From: Vibrio furnissii CIP 102972
GTDB taxonomy: Bacteria > Pseudomonadota > Gammaproteobacteria > Enterobacterales > Vibrionaceae
Assembly: GCF_000176175.1 (NCBI RefSeq)
Contig: NZ_ACZP01000018.1
Coordinates: 186,001-250,000 of the forward strand
DNA: 64,000 nucleotides
Direction of reading: 5' to 3'
This document shows, piece by piece, positions 32,304-41,504 of the stretch. The notes below the pieces were generated by a model that was not told where the DNA came from, did no database searches, and was given only the letters and a program-made list of their open reading frames with translations. The position numbers and the translations under genes were made by a program. Position 1 is the first letter of the stretch. Each line of letters opens with the position of its first letter.

Positions 32304-32939
32304 TTACGCTAAACTTGGCGGAAAGCAGACGCCTGTGCCGCCCAAGCCGCAGTAGCCTTGTGGATTTTTCGCCAAATATTGCTGGTGGTAAGTTTCGGCA
32401 AAGTAGTAAGGGCCAGCGGGCAGAATCTCGGTGGTGATGTGATCGCGTTGGTGCGCTTCCAGCAGCGCTTGATAATCGGCTTGACTCTGCGTCGCGATCG
32501 CGTGTTGCTCGTCGCTGTAAGTGTAAATCGCGGAGCGGTATTGGGTGCCCAAATCGTTGCCTTGGCGCATGCCTTGGGTGGGATCGTGACGTTCCCAAAA
32601 TGCGTGCAGCAGGGCTTTGAGTGGCAGGGTTTGGGGATTGTAAATCACGCGCACCACTTCGGTATGGCCAGTGCGACCGGTACACACTTCTTCATAGGTC
32701 GGGTTTGGGGTGTAGCCGCCCGCATAACCAACCGATGTTGAGACGACGCCATCGAGTTGCCAGAACAGGCGTTCGGCGCCCCAGAAGCAGCCCATACCAA
32801 TCAGAATTTCTTCCTGACCGGCAGCGGGTGGCGCCGAGAGGCGGGTTTGATTGACGAAGTGAGTGTCGTCTACACTCAGGGGCGTTGCACGTCCTGGCAA
32901 TGCCGTTTCAGCGGTGACCATCACTTGTTTGTCTACCAT
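32304..32939 (-). CDS. msrA: Peptide-methionine (S)-S-oxide reductase MsrA
   Basis: MsrA (211 aa, E. coli 212) reduces methionine-S-sulfoxide in proteins and repairs oxidative damage. The catalytic motif GMGCFWGAERLFWQLDGV lies near residues 48-65 with the nucleophilic cysteine. The next segments are VGYAGGYTPNPTYEEVCTGRTGH and YRSAIY. The resolving cysteines are seen at the C-terminal GYCGLGGTGVCFPPS. It is divergent from tamA, the order found in many gammaproteobacteria. Confidence 0.97.
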   Translation of the reverse strand: MVDKQVMVTAETALPGRATPLSVDDTHFVNQTRLSAPPAAGQEEILIGMGCFWGAERLFWQLDGVVSTSVGYAGGYTPNPTYEEVCTGRTGHTEVVRVIYNPQTLPLKALLHAFWERHDPTQGMRQGNDLGTQYRSAIYTYSDEQHAIATQSQADYQALLEAHQRDHITTEILPAGPYYFAETYHQQYLAKNPQGYCGLGGTGVCFPPSLA

Positions 32940-33084
32940 GGTATTTCCTTTTTGATTCGCTGACTGTGTGACTCAAAACAGAGAGACCGGATAATTGACG
33001 GATTTCATACAGACTAAATTGCATATTGACGGTATGATTCCCAACTAGCTAAATCTAACTGCTGTATAACGCCAATAATTAAGC

Positions 33085-34800
33085 ATGAGACGGACCCCAT
33101 TACCAGTGCTAATCTCGGCTTTATGCTTTTCCGCTGCTTCTTTCGCCGACGTGGATTTAACCATCAAAGGATTGGAAGGAGGGTTGAAAGATAATGTCGA
33201 TGCTTACCTATCTTCCATTCCCAAGAGCGACTACTCCACGCAGTTGCGCTTTCAGTCGCGCCTGGAGAAAGTGGTCACCGAAGCGCTCAACGCTTTGGGC
33301 TACTACCATCCGCAATTTTCCTTTGACGTGACCAGCCCCGACAAGGCGCTCACCCTGACGGTAAATCCCGGCGAAGTGGTGCGCCTGCAATTGGTCGACA
33401 TTGTGATCACCGGTGAAGCGGAGAACGACCCCGATTTCCAGCGTTTGATTCGCCGCAGCGGCCTCAGCGTGGGTGAACCGCTGAATCACGGCCAGTACGA
33501 CAGTTTGAAATCAAGCCTGCGCAATTTGGCGTTACAGAAAGGCTATTTCGATGGGGAATACCTTACCAGTCGACTTGAAGTGTCGCCGGAGTTGAACCAA
33601 GCGTTCGTGCGTATGCACTATGCCAGTGGGATTCGCTATCACTTTGGGGCCACCACGATCACGGGCAGTCAGATTGATGAAAATCGTGTGCGTTCCCTGC
33701 AACCGTTTAAAGAAGGGGATCCGTATCTGGTGTCGCAAGTGGGGCAGTTTAACCAGAACTTGTCGAATACCGATTGGTTCTCGTCGGTGTTGGTCGAGCC
33801 GGATCTCAGCCAGCTCGACCAGGGGCGGGAATTGCCGATGAAGGTGTCGCTCGCGCCCCAGTCGCGTAACCAACTCGAAACGGGGATTGGCTATTCGACC
33901 GACGTTGGCGTGCGTGGCACCCTAAAATGGAAAAAACCGTGGGTGAACGAACGGGGTCACAGTTTTGACAGCAGTTTCTCTATTTCGGCCCCTGAGCAGA
34001 GCATTACCGCTGGCTACAAAATTCCGCTTGAAGACGTGTTGCACGAGTACTATCGCATTCAGTACGGGATGAAAAACGTCGATAACCGTGATACGAAAAG
34101 TATTGAATCCAACTTGTCGCTTGAGCGTCACTGGCTGCTTGATGACGGCTGGCACCGCACGCTGTTTATTCGCTATCTGATTGAAAACTATGAACAAGGC
34201 TTGCAAGACGACGTCGCGCAATTCGTGCTGCCCGGGGTCACTTACACGCGAACCCGCACGCGCATGAATGGCTCGCTGCTTACGTGGGGGGATAAACAGA
34301 CCATCACGTTGGAATATGGCGATCCGGCGTTTGTGTCGGAAACGCGTGTCACGCGTGTGCAAGCGGGGACTTCGTGGCTGCGCAGCGCCGGGCGGAATCA
34401 TCGTGGTCTGATTCGCCTCGATGGCGGGGCCAACTTTGCTGAAGATTTTGACAAGCTCTCGCCGTCATTGCGCTTCTTTGCCGGGGGCGACAATAACCTG
34501 CGTGGTTACGGTTATGAATCGATTTCACCACGCGATGAAAGTGGCTCGTTGACCGGTGCCAAATACATAGCGACCAGCTCGCTTGAATACCAATACCGCC
34601 TGACGGGGAACTGGTGGGGCGCGCTGTTTGTCGATTACGGCGATGCGTTTAACGACACGCCGGACTGGAAAACCGGGACCGGGTTTGGCATTCGCTGGAT
34701 CTCGCCAGTGGGGCCGATTCGGCTCGATTTTGCCTGGGGGTTGGACTCGGATCCGGGCGATCGCTTTAAGATCCACTTCACGCTGGGGCCTGAGTTATGA
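33085..34800 (+). CDS. tamA: Autotransporter assembly factor TamA (outer membrane, Omp85)
   Basis: TamA (571 aa) is an Omp85-family outer-membrane barrel that works with TamB in inserting some outer-membrane proteins and in lipid homeostasis. The signal peptide is RRTPLPVLISALCFSAASFA. POTRA domains fill residues about 22-260 (VDIVITGEAENDPDFQRLIR). The C-terminal barrel carries the Omp85 signature FFAGGDNNLRGYGYESISPR near residue 470 and the final WISPVGPIRLDFAWGLDSDP. Its stop overlaps the tamB start as ATGA, so the pair is coupled. Confidence 0.97.
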   Translation: MRRTPLPVLISALCFSAASFADVDLTIKGLEGGLKDNVDAYLSSIPKSDYSTQLRFQSRLEKVVTEALNALGYYHPQFSFDVTSPDKALTLTVNPGEVVRLQLVDIVITGEAENDPDFQRLIRRSGLSVGEPLNHGQYDSLKSSLRNLALQKGYFDGEYLTSRLEVSPELNQAFVRMHYASGIRYHFGATTITGSQIDENRVRSLQPFKEGDPYLVSQVGQFNQNLSNTDWFSSVLVEPDLSQLDQGRELPMKVSLAPQSRNQLETGIGYSTDVGVRGTLKWKKPWVNERGHSFDSSFSISAPEQSITAGYKIPLEDVLHEYYRIQYGMKNVDNRDTKSIESNLSLERHWLLDDGWHRTLFIRYLIENYEQGLQDDVAQFVLPGVTYTRTRTRMNGSLLTWGDKQTITLEYGDPAFVSETRVTRVQAGTSWLRSAGRNHRGLIRLDGGANFAEDFDKLSPSLRFFAGGDNNLRGYGYESISPRDESGSLTGAKYIATSSLEYQYRLTGNWWGALFVDYGDAFNDTPDWKTGTGFGIRWISPVGPIRLDFAWGLDSDPGDRFKIHFTLGPEL

Positions 34801-37800
34801 TCAAACATGCGTTGAAATGGACCAAATGGTGCTCGGCTGGATTTGTGGCGCTGGCGATGATCCTCACGCTGGCCATTGCGGGCTTGGTGTTCACCAATCA
34901 AGGCTTGAATGTAATGGTCTGGGGCGCGCAGCAGGCGCTACCGCAGTTGTCGGTCGGTGCGACGCAAGGTGCGCTGTTTCCTCGCTTTACCTTGCAGCAA
35001 GTACGCTTCCATGATCCAGAAGGACACATCGACACTCAGGTCGAACGGTTAACGCTGGCAGTCAAAGCCAGTTGCTTGCTTGATCCGGTGGTGTGTATCA
35101 ATGAAGTGGCCGTCAGCGGCCTGCATTTCAATATGCCGACGCTGCCGGCATCGTCGGATGAACCGACGCCACCGGCCAAACCGGTGACGCGCATCGCCAC
35201 TCCCGTGCCGATCAAACTGGGTCGTCTGGTGCTAGATGACATTCATCTCAACGTGCTGGGCCACCAGATTGACTGGCAACACTTTGCGACCAGCGCGACG
35301 TTTCAGAGTAACCGCCTGCGCATCGGTCAGACCGATTGGCACGGCGTGCGCATTGCGCTGGCGCAGGCCAGCGAACCCGAGGCCGCCACGGCCCCTGCGC
35401 CGGTTGAACCGGCTCAAGACATCGAGCTGCCCGCCGTCATCATTCCCTTGCGAGTGGAACTGAGCCGCTTTGATCTGCGAGATTTTACGCTGGCGCAAGA
35501 GACGCCGATTCAAATTCATCATCTGGGGCTCCAAGCCAACGCGTTTCAGTCGCAGGTCAATGTCGACACGCTAGAACTCGACATGCCGCAGGTAGTCGCC
35601 AAGCTCAACACACAAGTCACCTTGCGTGGCGACTACCCATTGTCGCTCGCCCTCAATGCGACGGTGAAACAGGCGGAAGCCCAAGGACAAACCTTGGCGC
35701 TGCAAGCGAGTGGCAGTGTCGCTGACTTAACACTCAAAGCGCAGCTCGGTGGCCGTGCGGAGGCGAACCTCTCCGCGCAATTGCAACCGCTGAAACGCGC
35801 GCTGCCGTTTGACATTGCCATTGAACAACTGAAAGCGCAGTGGCCACTGGTAGAGCAAGGCGAGTACTTTGTTCAAGCGCCGCACATCGGCGCTCAGGGC
35901 TCACTCAACGGCTATCACATGACGCTGCAAACTCATCTCCAAGGCCAAGCAATACCCAACGTGGATGTGGCGTTGCAAGGCGAAGGCAATTTGCAGCACA
36001 TCGCCCTCAACACGCTGAACGTGCAGACGCTGGGCGGAACCATTCAGGGACAAGTCAGCGCCGATTGGAGCGCGCTGGCGAAGTGGCAGGCGTCGCTCAA
36101 TCTGAATCAAATTCAACCGGGGTTGCAGTGGCCGGAAGCCGAAGGCGTGATCAGTGGAGACATCGCCACGTCAGGTCAATTGACCAAGCAAGGCGGCTGG
36201 CAGATTGAGCTGCCAACGTTGGCGATTCGAGGCATCGTGCGGGATTACCCGTTGGACATTAACGGCACGCTCAGCGCATCGGATGTCAGTGGCAACGGAG
36301 AATTTAAGTTTACGACGCCGGGGCTGACGTTGGCTCACGGGCCAAACCAAGTGACCGCGCAAGGCCAACTGGATACTGATTGGCGGCTTGGATTATCGCT
36401 GGATTTACCAGATTTAGCCAAAAGTGTGCCCGATTTACACGGCAAAGTGATTGGCGATGTGACGCTATTGGGGCCGCTCAAGACGCCGAAAGTCAAACTG
36501 GCGCTCGATGCCGACAGCTTGGCGTGGCAGAAAGAGGCCACGGTGAAGCACGTCACACTGGTGGGCAACGTGACCCCGATGCCGGTGCCGCAAGGCGATG
36601 TAAGGCTACGCATCAGCGACATTCAATATCAAGATCAGCGCATCGACAGCGTGAGCTTGGTTGCCGCAGGCGGGCAGCAGCAACATGAACTGACACTGGA
36701 TGTGGCATCAGACATTGTCTCCACGCAGATCGCGATCAGTGGTAGTTTGCTGACACAGCCGTCGATGCGTTGGCAGGGCCGCTTGGAACGCGCGCGCATT
36801 GAATCGCAGCAGGGCGTGTGGTCGCTCAATCAACCCACGGCGATTGACGCCAACATCGATCAGCAGAATGCGACCATAGCGGCGCACTGCTGGCTGCAAG
36901 CGGGGTCGTCGCTGTGTCTCGATAAACCCGCCACGGTCGGCACGCGCGGTGAAGCGCAGTTGTCCATCAACCAGTTTGATTTCTCACAGGTGAGCGCGTT
37001 TTTGCCTGCCGAAACGCAATTGCGTGGCTCGGTTGATGCGGATGTGTGGGCCCAATGGGCCCCAGAGCAGCCGCCTCAAGTCAAAGCCAAAGTTCGTCTG
37101 CCGCAAGGCCATGTCGAACAGAAATTCGATCAGCCACTGCATGTGGGTTGGGATGACATTGAACTCAACGCGACGCTGCTTAAAAACCGCTTGGAGGCCG
37201 ATTGGCGATTGGATATCACCGACAACGGCGACATCAGCGGTAAATTGATGATTCCCGACGTCACCGTGCAGGACAAACAGATGCAGGGCGGGCTCAAGCT
37301 GACGACCTTCAACATCGATTTTCTTGCGCCGTTGATTGGTGAGTACAGCGAAGTGAAATCCAACATTGAAACCGACCTGACCTTCAGTGGTGCGATGTTA
37401 CATCCGCAGGTCAAAGGCCGTTTCAACGTCAGTGACATGGTGGTGCGTGGTGACATTTCGCCCGTTGAAATCAACGACGGCACGGTGGCGCTTTTATTCA
37501 ATGGCTATGACGCCACGCTCAATGCAGACATACAAACCACCGACGGGTTGCTGAATGTCACCGGGGATGCCAACTGGCAACAACTCGACGACTGGCGCGT
37601 CAACGCGCATGTCGGTGCGGCGTCGTTGTTGGTGGATATGCCGCCGATGGTGAAGATGAAGGTGGTGCCGGATTTGACGCTGGCCATTCGTCCACAACTG
37701 GCCAAAATCGACGGCTCAATCGCATTGCCGTGGGGGCGTATCGTGGTGGAAGAGCTGCCACCAAGCGCCATTGGGGTGTCGAAAGATCAAGTGTTGGTGA

Positions 37801-38552
37801 ATGCGGATCTGCAACCGGTGTCTGAACAAAGCGCGATTCCGTTTGATGTCGAAACCAATGTCAGCATCGTGATTGGGGATGACTTTAGACTCAATGCGTT
37901 TGGTTTGTCGGGCGGCTTAGTTGGTCGTTTGCAAGTGAGCCAAAAAGACAAAGGCCCCTTTGTGACCGGTGAGGTGAACATTCAGGGCGGCCAGTATCGT
38001 TCGTTCGGCCAAGATTTGATCATTCAAGAAGGCAAAATTTTGATGAATGGTCCGGTGGATCAGCCGTACGTGTCGATCAAAGCGATTCGTAACCCGGATA
38101 ACACGCAAGATGACGTGGTTGCCGGGGTGCAGGTGACGGGGCCGGCGGATGAACCGACGGTGTCGATTTTCTCTGAGCCGTCGATGCCTCAGGCCAACGC
38201 GCTGTCTTACTTGCTGCGTGGTCAGGACATTGATGGCGAAACTGGCGGCAATGCCATGACCACCACGTTGATTGGTTTGAGCCTTGCGAAAAGCGGGAAA
38301 GTGGTTGGCCAGATTGGCGAAGAGCTCGGTGTGCAGGATTTGCAATTGGATACTGCCGGTTCTGGCGATGATTCGCAGGTGACGGTGAGTGGTTACATTC
38401 TGCCGGGCTTGCAAGTGAAGTATGGTGTGGGTATTTTTAACTCGGTGGGCGAGTTTACCGTTCGCTACCGGTTAATGAAGGATCTCTATCTGGAAGCGGT
38501 GTCGGGCATCGACAGTGCGGTGGATCTGTTGTACCGCTTCGAGTTTAACTAA
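34797..38552 (+). CDS. tamB: Translocation and assembly module protein TamB
   Basis: TamB (1251 aa) is anchored in the inner membrane by one N-terminal segment (GFVALAMILTLAIAGLVFT, residues about 18-36) and spans the periplasm as a long beta-helical groove to TamA. It is an AsmA/VPS13-like protein and a candidate lipid carrier between membranes. The C-terminal DUF490 region is clear: GEVNIQGGQYRSFGQDLIIQEGKI near residue 1060, then SYLLRGQDID, and the end FTVRYRLMKDLYLEAVSGID. The gene starts inside the tamA stop, and ytfP follows. Confidence 0.96.
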   Translation: MIKHALKWTKWCSAGFVALAMILTLAIAGLVFTNQGLNVMVWGAQQALPQLSVGATQGALFPRFTLQQVRFHDPEGHIDTQVERLTLAVKASCLLDPVVCINEVAVSGLHFNMPTLPASSDEPTPPAKPVTRIATPVPIKLGRLVLDDIHLNVLGHQIDWQHFATSATFQSNRLRIGQTDWHGVRIALAQASEPEAATAPAPVEPAQDIELPAVIIPLRVELSRFDLRDFTLAQETPIQIHHLGLQANAFQSQVNVDTLELDMPQVVAKLNTQVTLRGDYPLSLALNATVKQAEAQGQTLALQASGSVADLTLKAQLGGRAEANLSAQLQPLKRALPFDIAIEQLKAQWPLVEQGEYFVQAPHIGAQGSLNGYHMTLQTHLQGQAIPNVDVALQGEGNLQHIALNTLNVQTLGGTIQGQVSADWSALAKWQASLNLNQIQPGLQWPEAEGVISGDIATSGQLTKQGGWQIELPTLAIRGIVRDYPLDINGTLSASDVSGNGEFKFTTPGLTLAHGPNQVTAQGQLDTDWRLGLSLDLPDLAKSVPDLHGKVIGDVTLLGPLKTPKVKLALDADSLAWQKEATVKHVTLVGNVTPMPVPQGDVRLRISDIQYQDQRIDSVSLVAAGGQQQHELTLDVASDIVSTQIAISGSLLTQPSMRWQGRLERARIESQQGVWSLNQPTAIDANIDQQNATIAAHCWLQAGSSLCLDKPATVGTRGEAQLSINQFDFSQVSAFLPAETQLRGSVDADVWAQWAPEQPPQVKAKVRLPQGHVEQKFDQPLHVGWDDIELNATLLKNRLEADWRLDITDNGDISGKLMIPDVTVQDKQMQGGLKLTTFNIDFLAPLIGEYSEVKSNIETDLTFSGAMLHPQVKGRFNVSDMVVRGDISPVEINDGTVALLFNGYDATLNADIQTTDGLLNVTGDANWQQLDDWRVNAHVGAASLLVDMPPMVKMKVVPDLTLAIRPQLAKIDGSIALPWGRIVVEELPPSAIGVSKDQVLVNADLQPVSEQSAIPFDVETNVSIVIGDDFRLNAFGLSGGLVGRLQVSQKDKGPFVTGEVNIQGGQYRSFGQDLIIQEGKILMNGPVDQPYVSIKAIRNPDNTQDDVVAGVQVTGPADEPTVSIFSEPSMPQANALSYLLRGQDIDGETGGNAMTTTLIGLSLAKSGKVVGQIGEELGVQDLQLDTAGSGDDSQVTVSGYILPGLQVKYGVGIFNSVGEFTVRYRLMKDLYLEAVSGIDSAVDLLYRFEFN

Positions 38553-38598
38553 TCGCTGGCTGACGATCGCAAGCCGAATGACATCAGGGAGAAAAGCT

Positions 38599-38946
38599 GT
38601 GCAGCATCTGGTCTTTGTTTATGGCACGTTGCGTCAAGGTGAGAGTAACCACAATTACCTGACCGACGGTGAACTGCTGGGGCGTTTTGATACGTTGCCT
38701 GAGTATGCCCTTCATGATCTCGGTCCTTATCCGGGATTGGTCGCGGGCCATCAGTCGATTCATGGCGAAGTCTATCGCGTTGATGAAGCGACACTCGCCA
38801 AGCTCGATATTCTGGAAGATGTACCGGTGGAATATCGGCGTGAGACCATCGAGACGCCGTATGGCATGGCGTGGATTTACATCTACCAAGATGCCAGTCG
38901 CCTTGATGCGATCATCGATTCCGGTGACTGGTGTCAGAGAATCTAA
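38599..38946 (+). CDS. ytfP: Gamma-glutamylcyclotransferase-like protein YtfP
   Basis: YtfP (115 aa) is a small protein of the gamma-glutamylcyclotransferase fold. The substrate loop FVYGTLRQGESNHNYL starts at residue 6 and the acid-containing segment VYRVDEATLAKLDILEDVPVEYRR follows. The start is GTG at 38599 with CAGGGAG upstream; the longer frame overlaps tamB and has no family support. Its real substrate is unknown. It follows tamAB closely, as in E. coli, and is probably cotranscribed. Confidence 0.92.
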   Translation: MQHLVFVYGTLRQGESNHNYLTDGELLGRFDTLPEYALHDLGPYPGLVAGHQSIHGEVYRVDEATLAKLDILEDVPVEYRRETIETPYGMAWIYIYQDASRLDAIIDSGDWCQRI

Positions 38947-39035
38947 ATCTTTACACTGATTTACATTTCATTTACAAGGTCTGACCCAAAAACGTCCATA
39001 CTATTGATATGGTTACCTATAAAGGAGACGATATC

Positions 39036-39383
39036 ATGAAGAAAGGTTGGTTAATGGCAGTGGCCGTCACCGTGATGGCCGGTTGTAGCATGAATCCAGA
39101 TACCACGGCGTTTAACGCGGCAGATTGGCAATCTTATGGCTATGACCAAGGGACTCATGGGCGTGTGGCGATGAATTTCGACCAACAGAAAGCGACGTCG
39201 GATATGATTGCCAGCTATCAGCAAGGGTATGCGCAAGGCCTGCAACAGTACTGCGCTCAGGATCCGGTTGCCCTCGGGAAAGCGCAACGTGCCTATTTGG
39301 GTGTGTGTGATGCGCAAAACCCCAATTTCCGCGCTCAATTTTCTGAGGGGTTATGGTGGGATGATGGTGCCAGCCTCGACTAA
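39036..39383 (+). CDS. DUF2799-type lipoprotein
   Basis: This 115-residue protein has a lipoprotein signal (KKGWLMAVAVTVMAG followed by the lipid-modified Cys, residue 17). The mature part has ADWQSYGYDQGTHGRVAMNF and SYQQGYAQGLQQYC, a pattern typical of DUF2799 proteins, which have no established function. Serine follows the Cys, so sorting to the outer membrane is likely by the usual +2 rule. The start has AAAGGAG at good spacing. It is followed by a terminator. Confidence 0.85.
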   Translation: MKKGWLMAVAVTVMAGCSMNPDTTAFNAADWQSYGYDQGTHGRVAMNFDQQKATSDMIASYQQGYAQGLQQYCAQDPVALGKAQRAYLGVCDAQNPNFRAQFSEGLWWDDGASLD

Positions 39384-39424
39384 GTCGAGCACTATGTCAG
39401 GTTCATTTCGCAGCCTGTCGACGT

Positions 39425-39453
39425 AAAAAAGCCAGCAAATTGCTGGCTTTTTA
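39425..39453. terminator. Bidirectional terminator between the DUF2799 gene and ppa
   Basis: GCCAGCA (39431-39437) pairs with TGCTGGC (39441-39447) around AAT. A-run and T-run flanks on both sides serve the plus-strand lipoprotein gene and the minus-strand ppa gene. Confidence 0.9.
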
Positions 39454-39474
39454 GATCGTCTGACGTCGAAACGC

Positions 39475-40005
39475 TTATTTTTGTTGAGCGCGCTCGTAAG
39501 AAGTCAGGATTTCAGCGCGAGCTGAAGCTGCATCTTCCCAACCGTCAACTTTCACCCACTTGCCTGATTCAAGCTCTTTGTAACGCTCGAAGAAGTGAGT
39601 GATTTGTGCTTTTAGAAGTTCTGGCAGATCGTTCACATCTTGAATGTGGTCGTACTCTTTCGACAGTTTAGAGTGCGGTACCGCAACAACTTTCGCGTCT
39701 TCACCAGACTCGTCTGTCATTTTCAGGACGCCAACTGGGCGGCAGCGAATCACTGAACCTGGGATCAGTGGGTATGGCGTTGGGACCAATACGTCTACCG
39801 GGTCACCGTCTAGAGACAGGGTGTGGTTCACGTAACCGTAGTTACATGGGTAGAACATTGGCGCAGACATGAAACGGTCTACGAACACAGCGCCAGAATC
39901 TTTGTCGACTTCGTATTTGATCGGATCCGCGTTGGCTGGGATTTCGATTACAACGTAGATGTCATCAGGAAGCGATTTGCCTGCTGGCACATTGTTTAAG
40001 CTCAT
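39475..40005 (-). CDS. ppa: Inorganic pyrophosphatase
   Basis: Ppa (176 aa, identical in length to E. coli Ppa) hydrolyses pyrophosphate and so pulls biosynthetic reactions forward. Family motifs are VVIEIPANADPIKYEVDKDS near residue 18, the FYPCNYGYVNHTLS segment, and DGDPVDVLVPTPYPL, which carries the metal-binding aspartates. I chose the MSLNNVPAGKSLPDD start at 40005; the longer frame adds an unlikely eleven residues. Codon use is like that of the ribosomal genes, as expected for a highly expressed gene. Confidence 0.98.
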   Translation of the reverse strand: MSLNNVPAGKSLPDDIYVVIEIPANADPIKYEVDKDSGAVFVDRFMSAPMFYPCNYGYVNHTLSLDGDPVDVLVPTPYPLIPGSVIRCRPVGVLKMTDESGEDAKVVAVPHSKLSKEYDHIQDVNDLPELLKAQITHFFERYKELESGKWVKVDGWEDAASARAEILTSYERAQQK

Positions 40006-40201
40006 TAAGTTTTCCTTTTTCTGTTGGCCGGACTTCAAAAAATCGAGACTTATTATTATTCAAGTTGCGCTGAGGTGCAAAAATCAACACTCAGTTACGC
40101 CGAGAGTTTACTCTCAAATTGACTGATTCCCAAATAAACCTCAGCCGAATCACGCCACCGAGCGGCCGCGCATGGCTAACTGCTTGAATTTCTGTGAAGC
40201 G

Positions 40202-40227
40202 AAAAAAAGCGCCGCATGTGCGACGCT
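40202..40227 (-). terminator. Terminator of fbp
   Basis: On the minus strand AGCGTCGCA pairs with TGCGGCGCT (40208-40227 on plus) with one G-U pair, and is followed by a T-run of seven. It lies just after the fbp stop codon. Confidence 0.88.
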
Positions 40228-40234
40228 CAGTGAT

Positions 40235-41245
40235 TTAATCGGGGTTGGCTTCGAGGAATTCTTCGACTTTCGCCACCATGCGCTTCGAACCGACGAAGAA
40301 CGGCACACGCTGGTGCAACTCGGTCGGTTTGATGTCCATGATACGGTTCACGCCATCCGATGCGGTGCCGCCAGCTTGCTCAATCAAAAAGGCCATCGGG
40401 TTGCACTCATACAACAGACGCAGTTTGCCGTTCGGGTGGCTTTGCGTGCTCGGGTAGAGGTAGATGCCGCCTTTGAGCAGGTTGCGGTGGAAATCTGCCA
40501 CCAAGGAACCGATGTAGCGAGAGGTGTAAGGACGACCATCTTCCGGCACATTTTCCTGACAGTATTTGATGTACTTTTTCACGCCGGTTGGGAAACGAAT
40601 GTAGTTGCCTTCGTTGATCGAGTAAATCTTCCCGTTTTCTGGAATGCACATGTTTTCATGCGACAGGCAGAATGAGCCAATTGACGGGTCGTAAGTAAAG
40701 CCGTTCACGCCATTGCCGGTGGTGTACACCAGCATGGTAGATGAACCATAAATCACGTAACCCGCGGCGACTTGTTTATTGCCCGGTTGCAGGAAATCTT
40801 CCGCAGTTGGTGGACCGCCCACCGGTGAAATACGGCGGTAAATCGAGAAAATGGTTCCCACGGACACGTTCACATCGATGTTCGATGAGCCGTCAAGCGG
40901 GTCCATCAGCACGACGTATTTGGCGTTTTTGTTCAGCTCTTTATTGAACGCGACGGCTTCATCTTCTTCTTCACTCGCCACGCCACACACTTGGTCGCGC
41001 GCTTCGAGAGCGGATTTGAATTTTTCGTTCGCATACACATCAAGCTTCTGTTGTTCTTCACCTTGAATATTGTCGTTACCTGACGCGCCAGTAATGTCGG
41101 CTAGGCCCGCTTTGTTGATTTCGCGGTTGACAATTTTCGCAGCAAGACGAATCGATGCCAGTAGGGAGGATAGTTCACCACTTGCATGGGGGAAGTCATG
41201 TTGCTTCTCAACAATGAACTCACCAAGGGTGCGCATCTCAGACAT
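40235..41245 (-). CDS. fbp: Class I fructose-1,6-bisphosphatase
   Basis: Fbp (336 aa, near the usual 332) removes the 1-phosphate of fructose-1,6-bisphosphate, the key step of gluconeogenesis. The metal-binding motif VVLMDPLDGSSNIDVNVSVG lies near residue 111, and the EEEDE cluster upstream completes the metal site. The substrate-binding segment SRYIGSLVADFHRNLLKGGIYLYP near residue 245 and ECNPMAFLIEQAGG follow. AAGGAAAGAAC precedes the start. It is divergent from mpl. Confidence 0.97.
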   Translation of the reverse strand: MSEMRTLGEFIVEKQHDFPHASGELSSLLASIRLAAKIVNREINKAGLADITGASGNDNIQGEEQQKLDVYANEKFKSALEARDQVCGVASEEEDEAVAFNKELNKNAKYVVLMDPLDGSSNIDVNVSVGTIFSIYRRISPVGGPPTAEDFLQPGNKQVAAGYVIYGSSTMLVYTTGNGVNGFTYDPSIGSFCLSHENMCIPENGKIYSINEGNYIRFPTGVKKYIKYCQENVPEDGRPYTSRYIGSLVADFHRNLLKGGIYLYPSTQSHPNGKLRLLYECNPMAFLIEQAGGTASDGVNRIMDIKPTELHQRVPFFVGSKRMVAKVEEFLEANPD

Positions 41246-41504
41246 GTTCTTTCCTTAACACTAATTTTTTGGGGGAGTTTGTCGGCGCCGTGACGGGTTC
41301 TTTGGGGGGAACTTATTTGCACTCGCGCCTAGCGACGATTTTAGGGGGTAGATCTTTTTATGGGTAATGAAGTAACAGACGGAGATCTCAATTTGTTTGT
41401 CGACTTTTTGGAAATTACATTGCTCTGATTTGTGGTGCTCGCTTTTGCGATGCGAATCAGGATAATGGAGTGCAATACAAAACAGTCGTAATGAGGCTAG
41501 GTTT